From contig JBNKVM010000005.1 in the NCBI GenBank assembly GCA_050299175.1, positions 1 to 64,000 of the forward strand: 64,000 nucleotides of DNA. The letters are read 5' to 3'. The notes under the pieces are model-generated. The model did no database searches. It was not told the origin of the DNA and worked only from the letters and a program-made list of their open reading frames with translations. This DNA comes from JAPHTQ01 sp050299175 (GTDB lineage Bacteria; Pseudomonadota; Gammaproteobacteria; Thiohalomonadales; Thiohalomonadaceae). The translations under genes were made by a program, and so were the position numbers. Position 1 is the first letter of the stretch, and each line of letters begins with the position of its first letter. Shown here piece by piece: positions 59,748-64,000 of this stretch.

Positions 59748-60071
59748 TCAGTGGCGAGTTGCGTTGTCGCCGAGCTTGCGGGTGAGGCGGTGTACCTCTT
59801 CCCATAGTTTCTCGTTGGCCTGCTGTGCTTCCTGAATCAGATCCTGAAGCAGCATGGCGGTGATCCGGGTGGCGTGTTCCGGTGGGTTCTCCGCGGTTTG
59901 CATCAGGTAGCTCAGGGCATCGGCGCGGACGAGGCGGTCGGTGATGCGGTCGTGCAGTTCGAGGAGTTTGCGGCTTAGTTTGCCGTAGTCGTCGCCGTCT
60001 TCGCGGACTTGCCAGGCGGCAGTACGGTCGGTGGATTGGGGAAAGGTAACATTGGTATTGGCCTGTGACAT
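59748..60071 (-). CDS. Conserved 107-residue protein, unknown function (intact copy)
   Basis: I do not recognise the family. The N-terminal 25 residues contain STDRTAAWQVREDGDDYG, almost identical to the protein at 60291. The middle is helical (KLSRKLLELHDRITDRLVRADALSYLMQTA), and the end (QQANEKLWEEVHRLTRKLG) could form a coiled coil. Small acidic-N, basic-C proteins of this kind are not given a function here. Its 3' end is what recurs in R2 and R3. A MITE-like element lies just upstream. Confidence 0.75.
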   Translation of the reverse strand: MSQANTNVTFPQSTDRTAAWQVREDGDDYGKLSRKLLELHDRITDRLVRADALSYLMQTAENPPEHATRITAMLLQDLIQEAQQANEKLWEEVHRLTRKLGDNATRH

Positions 60072-60085
60072 GGTTTTCGCTCCTT

Positions 60086-60229
60086 TAGAAGCGACTCAAA
60101 ATTGCTGCGCTTTGGCGATACGGTGTTAAAAATGGACTCAAAATGCTCATTTACTGGCGTGTAAACTCCGCTTTATCGTCCATTTTTGCCGTGTCTCACC
60201 TGCGCTCGCTAATCTTGAGTTCGCTTCTA
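60086..60229. mobile_element. MITE-like element, related to the one at 29 kb
   Basis: The ends TAGAAGCGACTCAA (60086-60099) and, inverted, TAGAAGCGAACTCAA (60215-60229) give near-perfect terminal repeats. The internal block around 60134-60174 reads, in reverse, AAAGCGGAGTTTACACG...AATGAGCATTTTGAG, nearly the same as 29068-29107. Its end repeats differ from those of the 29-kb element. It is located in the likely promoter region of the 107-residue gene. Confidence 0.6.
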
Positions 60230-60290
60230 GTTCAAGTCGGTGGAGTCAGGCCGTTTCGGCCTGACATTCTGTTAGCGGAAGGGAGGCAGG

Positions 60291-60617
60291 TTAACTGCCC
60301 AGTTTTTTCTCGCGCTGCATGTAGTCCCACACTCTTCTACTGGTGGTTTGGGCCTGCTCGATGTGTTCTTCAAGGATGGCAACCGTATGCTGGATGATGT
60401 CGTCTGGCAGCGTGTCAGCGGTTTTCAGCAGGTGGGTCAGCGCCTTGGCCCGGTCGAGCCGGTCGAGGACGCGGTTATGCAGGTCGGACAGGGAAACGCT
60501 CTGGACGTTGTTGTTGCCCTTATTGGTGCCGTAGTCGTCGCCGTCTTCACGGACCTGCCAGGCGGCAGTACGGTCGGTGGATTGGGGATAGATGATATTG
60601 GTGTTTGCATGTGACAT
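60291..60617 (-). CDS. Conserved 108-residue protein, paralogue of the 59748 gene
   Basis: It shares STDRTAAWQVREDGDDYG at residues about 12-29 with the neighbouring gene, then differs (TNKGNNNVQSVSLSDLHNRVLDRLDRAKALTHLL) before a similar pattern of helices. The start at 60617 (MSHANTN) matches that of the paralogue (MSQANTN). A short AGGAG-like stretch precedes it. No function is known. Confidence 0.75.
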   Translation of the reverse strand: MSHANTNIIYPQSTDRTAAWQVREDGDDYGTNKGNNNVQSVSLSDLHNRVLDRLDRAKALTHLLKTADTLPDDIIQHTVAILEEHIEQAQTTSRRVWDYMQREKKLGS

Positions 60618-60932
60618 TGCTTTTAGCTCCTTGTCGTTCCGGTAGTTACCGGGTTGATGGAAGCTCAACGCAAAGCGGCCCCGATGTCGTGAAGACAGAA
60701 GGGCCGCTTGTCACACAACGGGCGATAATGATCATCGCCGGGTATGTTGTATACTCCGATGCAGCCCTAAGGTCTGCGTGTACAGTCTTAGGGTTAGCCG
60801 GGCGGATGATGTTAGCGCATCGCCGTCCGGCGCTTTGTTTTGAGCGGTGTTGCACTGTCCAAATTATGGAGAAAGGGAGGGGGAGTCAAGGGAAAAATGC
60901 GGGGTAAATGAAAACAAATATTAAATAAAAAT
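60618..60932. other. Gene-free stretch with several hairpins
   Basis: Within this 315-base gap lie AAGCGGCCC/GGGCCGCTT (60673-60681, 60701-60709), GGCGAT/ATCGCC around 60723, CCCTAAG/CTTAGGG around 60766, and a GC-rich imperfect hairpin to about 60832. No ORF is convincing. The upstream part contains the promoter of the minus-strand gene at 60291. Several of the hairpins could form one folded RNA, or be separate terminator-like sites. Confidence 0.45.
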
Positions 60933-61217
60933 CTACTTTACTAGAACAGATAAAATGATCAGAAGCGCTCCAAATACAGCAATCATTGCCAAGAATATAA
61001 TCGCAAACAGATTCCGCCTTTTTCTTAGTGTTTGGCAATAACTGTCAGCTTTAATTGCTATGGCTGCACGCCTAGTCCAAAGGATATTCTCAGGTACTGG
61101 ATGCTGAGTACATGACACTACATTTATTCTTCTTATCAGTTTGATTTGCCAATATGCGAAAAGCAGCCAAATAATGCCTGTCACTGTTGCAAGAACAAAT
61201 ATTATGGCTTCTAGCAT
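60933..61217 (-). CDS. Small two-helix membrane protein
   Basis: A 94-residue protein with two hydrophobic segments (AIIFVLATVTGIIWLLFAYWQ and LFAIIFLAMIAVFGALLIILSVL), joined by a loop of about 45 residues with basic residues. AT-rich codons suggest transfer. No family is recognised. Confidence 0.6.
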   Translation of the reverse strand: MLEAIIFVLATVTGIIWLLFAYWQIKLIRRINVVSCTQHPVPENILWTRRAAIAIKADSYCQTLRKRRNLFAIIFLAMIAVFGALLIILSVLVK

Positions 61218-61257
61218 AGTAAGTTCATTCAGTAATCAGCACACGATGTGATTACAT

Positions 61258-61308
61258 AATTAAAAGGGCTCTGACCCCTTTAATTGTGCTGACCACCTTT
61301 AATTGTGG
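61258..61308. repeat. REP-like palindromic sequence
   Basis: AATTAAAAGGG-CTCTGAC-CCCTTTAATT (61258-61285), followed by a second palindrome CCACCTTTAATTGTGG (61293-61308). Repeats of the form AATTAAAGGGGTCAGAGCC are associated with REP transposases (RAYT type). No such gene is present here. It could also act as a terminator for vsr. Confidence 0.55.
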
Positions 61309-61318
61309 GGCTCTCTCT

Positions 61319-61732
61319 TTAATCACGATCACTAAGACATTTCTTTATTTCGTTAGTCAGGATTTCAGATTTTTTTGTTTTACATTCCCATATTACACAT
61401 ACATGCCATCCTAGTTTTGCAAGCTCTTGTACTACACGAACATCACGCCTGTGGTTGGTCTCCAATTTCTTTACCCAAAAAGAACGCCGAGTTTTAGGTA
61501 ATGTAGCGCGCATGCAACCGGGGTGCTGATGCCAAAAGCATCCATGGACGAAGATACATGTCCGATATTTCGGGAGGACTATATCGGGCTTTCCCGGTAG
61601 GTCTTTTCTGTGCAGACGGAAGCGATAACCTGCGGCATGAAGTGCCTTTCTCACTCTTATCTCTGGAGAGGTGTTTTTACCTTTGACTGCCGACATTACC
61701 TCTGAACGTTTTTCCGGGCTTAGTTTATCCAT
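61319..61732 (-). CDS. vsr: Very short patch repair endonuclease Vsr
   Basis: A 137-residue mismatch nicking endonuclease. Family motifs: DKLSPEKRSEVMSAVKGKNTSPE, VRKALHAAGYRFRLHRKDLPGKPDIVLPKYRTCIFVHGCFWHQHPGC, FWVKKLETNHRRDVRVV. The active-site Asp/His residues and zinc-site cysteines look intact. The ATG at 61732 overlaps the stop of the receiver gene (TGATG), so it is part of that operon and not of a Dcm operon; no Dcm methylase is in the window. Confidence 0.94.
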   Translation of the reverse strand: MDKLSPEKRSEVMSAVKGKNTSPEIRVRKALHAAGYRFRLHRKDLPGKPDIVLPKYRTCIFVHGCFWHQHPGCMRATLPKTRRSFWVKKLETNHRRDVRVVQELAKLGWHVCVIWECKTKKSEILTNEIKKCLSDRD

Positions 61733-63519
61733 CACTCATCAGGTGGAGGAGAGTAGGATGCAAAATCGAGACCTACTCTTGTTTGTGTCGCACCGAGACG
61801 TTGTAGGAGGTTGAGTGCATATTCGTAGCGAAGTTGGGCGATCACAGTTGCTTGGTTAGTACGCATTGCTAAGTCCTTACCATCTGCTGCAATACGTGTC
61901 AAGGAGAGTTCCGGATTGCTCCGTTCGAATCTTCCACTGTTTGCTGCAAAAAATTGCTCTATTTTCGGGTTGGGTATTGATTCATTTGAACCGGGATCGG
62001 GAATAAAACTAAATATAAATGGCTCGCCTTCGATGTCAAAAAACAGGTATGAACCGTCGGTTGCTTTCTCCAGAGCCTTGTCTCGCTTCGGTTTATACAA
62101 TTCAACTGCAGTGAATGGCATATGATTCTGCAGTCTTCCGTGCCATCCGCTGGTATGTTGCCCCGGCATCAAATCACATGCCGGAGTCAGGCACAACCAG
62201 TAGTCGTTGTCGGCAATCTTCAGAATATGTCCCGTCGTGAGGTGTGTGCCGTCTACGGGCTTACTGCAGGCATAGCTATTAAGTGCGATAACTACCTCAT
62301 CACGTCGTTGGTTATGGTTTTCCTTAAATGGGGAAAATCTTTGCAACATTGTATCCTCGTGCATTGAGGATAGATGATCTGCCAATCTTGCTGAAAAGTC
62401 CTCCATATGTGGTCGTATAGTGTCGCCGAGGCGCTCCCAATGTCTATTAAGCGTTCTGCCGACCTTCCACAAACGCTCCTCTTTTTCACCGGCAACAAGG
62501 TCTTCCAACCACCCAGCTTGTAGGCAACTATTCCGCAGAACCTCATCCTCGGCAGAAACACCACTCTCATCCAAGGCAGACCTCATTTTTGACATTAATA
62601 GGCGATGAGGCTGCGGTTCCCACGCTTTGATTGCATCCAGTAATTTGTCGGGAATTTCGGAGGGGTCATTCGATTTGCTGACAACCGTAATGAACAGACG
62701 TGAGGTACGTACCCAGTTGATCTCATTATTATTTGGATGGTAGCTGAGTTGCCCGTAGTTCTGTTCGGCAAGCTTTTCCCTCAAAGATTCTTGCCGTTTA
62801 TGAAGCGCCCATTTCAGAATAATTTTCCATCGATCTATTTTTGGGCCATTATCAATCAGAGCTTTAATTACAGCGAACTCTTGCCACTGGTAGATTTCGT
62901 TCCAGTTCAATTCTTCAGGGATATTTCTCACCCGGAGATATGCCCTTGTATCAACGGCCCGTTCTAGCTTATCCGATATGGTATCATCTATATCTTCCCA
63001 CTCTTCGATAAGCTTCTGGGCAACGTCAAGCGCATGTCTATGCATAACAAAACGCTGTTCGTATGCGCTCAAGCCTACGGCAATCTCATTGACGACCCTA
63101 TCTATATCCCCACCCGCAGAATCGATACCACGTGTGTATACTACGACTAAATTAAAGTGGTCGTTACTTGCAAGCCGTCTAAGTAGATTGATTGCACGCG
63201 TCCCATCCGTTTGGTCATCTGGATTTAGGTGATAATCAAGAATCATAAGATCTGAGTGGTGAAGATGAGTTGCAACCGCCTCATCTTCACTTTCATCACC
63301 TTGGCCGTCATGGATATCAACCAACCACGGCCTCTTTCGACAAAACTTCACAATGTCACGGGTTATTTTGAGCGCATCAGAATTCCAGGACTGTTTGGTA
63401 CTATCGCATTCTTTAGCAAGCATGGCATCAACTGTTGGGAAGTCATCATCCACGACGACAACAGTGCGTATAGGATCGATAAAGGTTTCTTTAATGAGAT
63501 CTCCGTATTCCAATGCCAC
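61732..63519 (-). CDS. Receiver-domain protein with large C-terminal region
   Basis: A 595-residue protein (605 from a GTG at 63549; I prefer the GTG at 63519 with GGAG 8 bases before). A receiver-like N-terminus shows the acidic pocket TVVVVDDDFPTVDA and a phospho-Asp in LMILDYHLNPDDQTDG, and VVYTRG in the Thr position. No DNA-binding domain is seen; the remaining 400 residues are of unknown fold, with a segment NNDYWLCLTPACDL that resembles PD-(D/E)XK only weakly. It is coupled to vsr and lies 13 bp after a GHKL kinase gene. Confidence 0.75.
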   Translation of the reverse strand: MALEYGDLIKETFIDPIRTVVVVDDDFPTVDAMLAKECDSTKQSWNSDALKITRDIVKFCRKRPWLVDIHDGQGDESEDEAVATHLHHSDLMILDYHLNPDDQTDGTRAINLLRRLASNDHFNLVVVYTRGIDSAGGDIDRVVNEIAVGLSAYEQRFVMHRHALDVAQKLIEEWEDIDDTISDKLERAVDTRAYLRVRNIPEELNWNEIYQWQEFAVIKALIDNGPKIDRWKIILKWALHKRQESLREKLAEQNYGQLSYHPNNNEINWVRTSRLFITVVSKSNDPSEIPDKLLDAIKAWEPQPHRLLMSKMRSALDESGVSAEDEVLRNSCLQAGWLEDLVAGEKEERLWKVGRTLNRHWERLGDTIRPHMEDFSARLADHLSSMHEDTMLQRFSPFKENHNQRRDEVVIALNSYACSKPVDGTHLTTGHILKIADNDYWLCLTPACDLMPGQHTSGWHGRLQNHMPFTAVELYKPKRDKALEKATDGSYLFFDIEGEPFIFSFIPDPGSNESIPNPKIEQFFAANSGRFERSNPELSLTRIAADGKDLAMRTNQATVIAQLRYEYALNLLQRLGATQTRVGLDFASYSPPPDE

Positions 63520-63532
63520 CCAGGCTTCTCCC

Positions 63533-64000
63533 TCAAATGTATTGAGCACCAGTAAATTCGATTACGAAGTTGGCACCCGGCAACAAGCGATACTTGTCTT
63601 CTGTCGCGTACTCTATCTTGTGGCCACCAGCCGCGAGATTTGCTCTGCAAAGGTAAAGGCCAACACCCCGTCCGCCGCGCACTTTTCGGGTAAAGAATAG
63701 GGTGAAAAGGTGTTTCTGATCGTCCTCGTCCACACCGGAACCTGAGTCGGCTACTACCACTTTGTCGTTGACGACATCAAGAAGAATCCGTTTCTCGCCA
63801 TCATTAGTTCTAGTTACCCAGTAGGCAGCATTGTTAATAAGATTGATGAATACCGGGTAAATACGAGACGGGCGTTCTAGTAAAGAGAACTGATTAAAGC
63901 GTTCTGAAGAGTTTAGGATGATACCGCGCTTCAACAATGAATCGCCAAAGAAGCGCGAAATATAATCAAGAATCAGTTTTCCTGTTAGTTGCGTTTTACT
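63533..64000 (-). CDS. GHKL-type histidine kinase/ATPase (5' end beyond the window)
   Basis: The C-terminal 155 residues of a kinase. The ATP-lid motifs are FINLINNAAYW (N box), VADSGSGVDEDDQ (G1) and RGGRGVGLYLCRANLAAGG (G2). The frame is open to 64000 without a start. The upstream portion should carry the phospho-acceptor His or, in HATPase-only versions, none. It probably phosphorylates the receiver-domain protein that follows. Confidence 0.88.
   Translation of the reverse strand, partial: SKTQLTGKLILDYISRFFGDSLLKRGIILNSSERFNQFSLLERPSRIYPVFINLINNAAYWVTRTNDGEKRILLDVVNDKVVVADSGSGVDEDDQKHLFTLFFTRKVRGGRGVGLYLCRANLAAGGHKIEYATEDKYRLLPGANFVIEFTGAQYI

Noticed and set aside
53352..60932. Integron cassette array
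   Set aside because: Small genes and repeats suggest it, but the repeats are terminator-like and no attC core (RYYYAAC/GTTRRRY pair) or integrase was seen.
1..64000. tRNA, rRNA or CRISPR features
   Set aside because: None with convincing cloverleaf, rRNA sequence or regularly spaced direct repeats was seen on reading.

Overview
The window reads as chromosomal DNA of a gammaproteobacterium, probably a chemolithotroph or purple-sulfur-type relative that can oxidise hydrogen. This is inferred from E. coli-like housekeeping proteins (SrkA, PldA, UbiD, Tag, XthA), a Mg-type HemB of the Pseudomonas kind, and a complete uptake [NiFe]-hydrogenase locus laid out like those of purple bacteria and Ralstonia. 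No rRNA, tRNA, CRISPR array or complete insertion sequence was seen.

Layout. 1-11.2 kb: a TetR regulator with its operator, a GNAT enzyme, a DUF2157/GDYXXLXY membrane pair, hemB, a PhoU-like/PiT phosphate pair, aroE, an RRM protein, gamma carbonic anhydrase, glutathione reductase and an unrecognised Cys-box protein. 11.2-21.2 kb: a SulP permease, srkA/xthA, MscS, GNAT, pldA, ubiD, beta carbonic anhydrase and an Hpt plus REC-EAL signalling pair. 21.2-29 kb: a PhoX-like lipoprotein, a macro-like protein, tag, a DUF1835 protein, and a VOC-GyrI-EVE-VOC operon divergent from TfoX/YafY-type genes with an inverted-repeat operator between them.

29.2-49.8 kb, all on the minus strand: hupSLEC, then hupDFGHI, two hupJ copies, hupK, hypABCDE, hupR, hupT, hupU, hupV and hypF. 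HupS has the six-cysteine proximal-cluster pattern of O2-tolerant group 1d enzymes and a Tat signal. HupL keeps a cleavable C-terminal tail, and HupD is the matching protease. HupUV is the soluble H2 sensor (HupV has no tail), HupT the sensor kinase and HupR an NtrC-type activator with an intact GAFTGA motif. Near-perfect sigma-54 promoters lie upstream of both hupS and hupD, with an IHF-site match at hupS. The circuit from H2 sensing to transcription, maturation and nickel supply can therefore be followed within the window.

49.9-61.3 kb is accessory: many small genes, two near-identical methyltransferase genes each with a consensus promoter and a conserved 140-nt leader, an ErcA-like alcohol dehydrogenase overlapping a PAS-HD-GYP protein, a HigB/HigA-like toxin-antitoxin pair, four copies of a terminator-containing repeat (one with an identifiable decayed gene), and a MITE-like element related to another at 29 kb. 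61.3-64 kb holds Vsr, a receiver-domain protein and the end of a GHKL kinase, cut by the window edge. This is the most likely place for an uncharacterised defence-like or DNA-repair signalling module.
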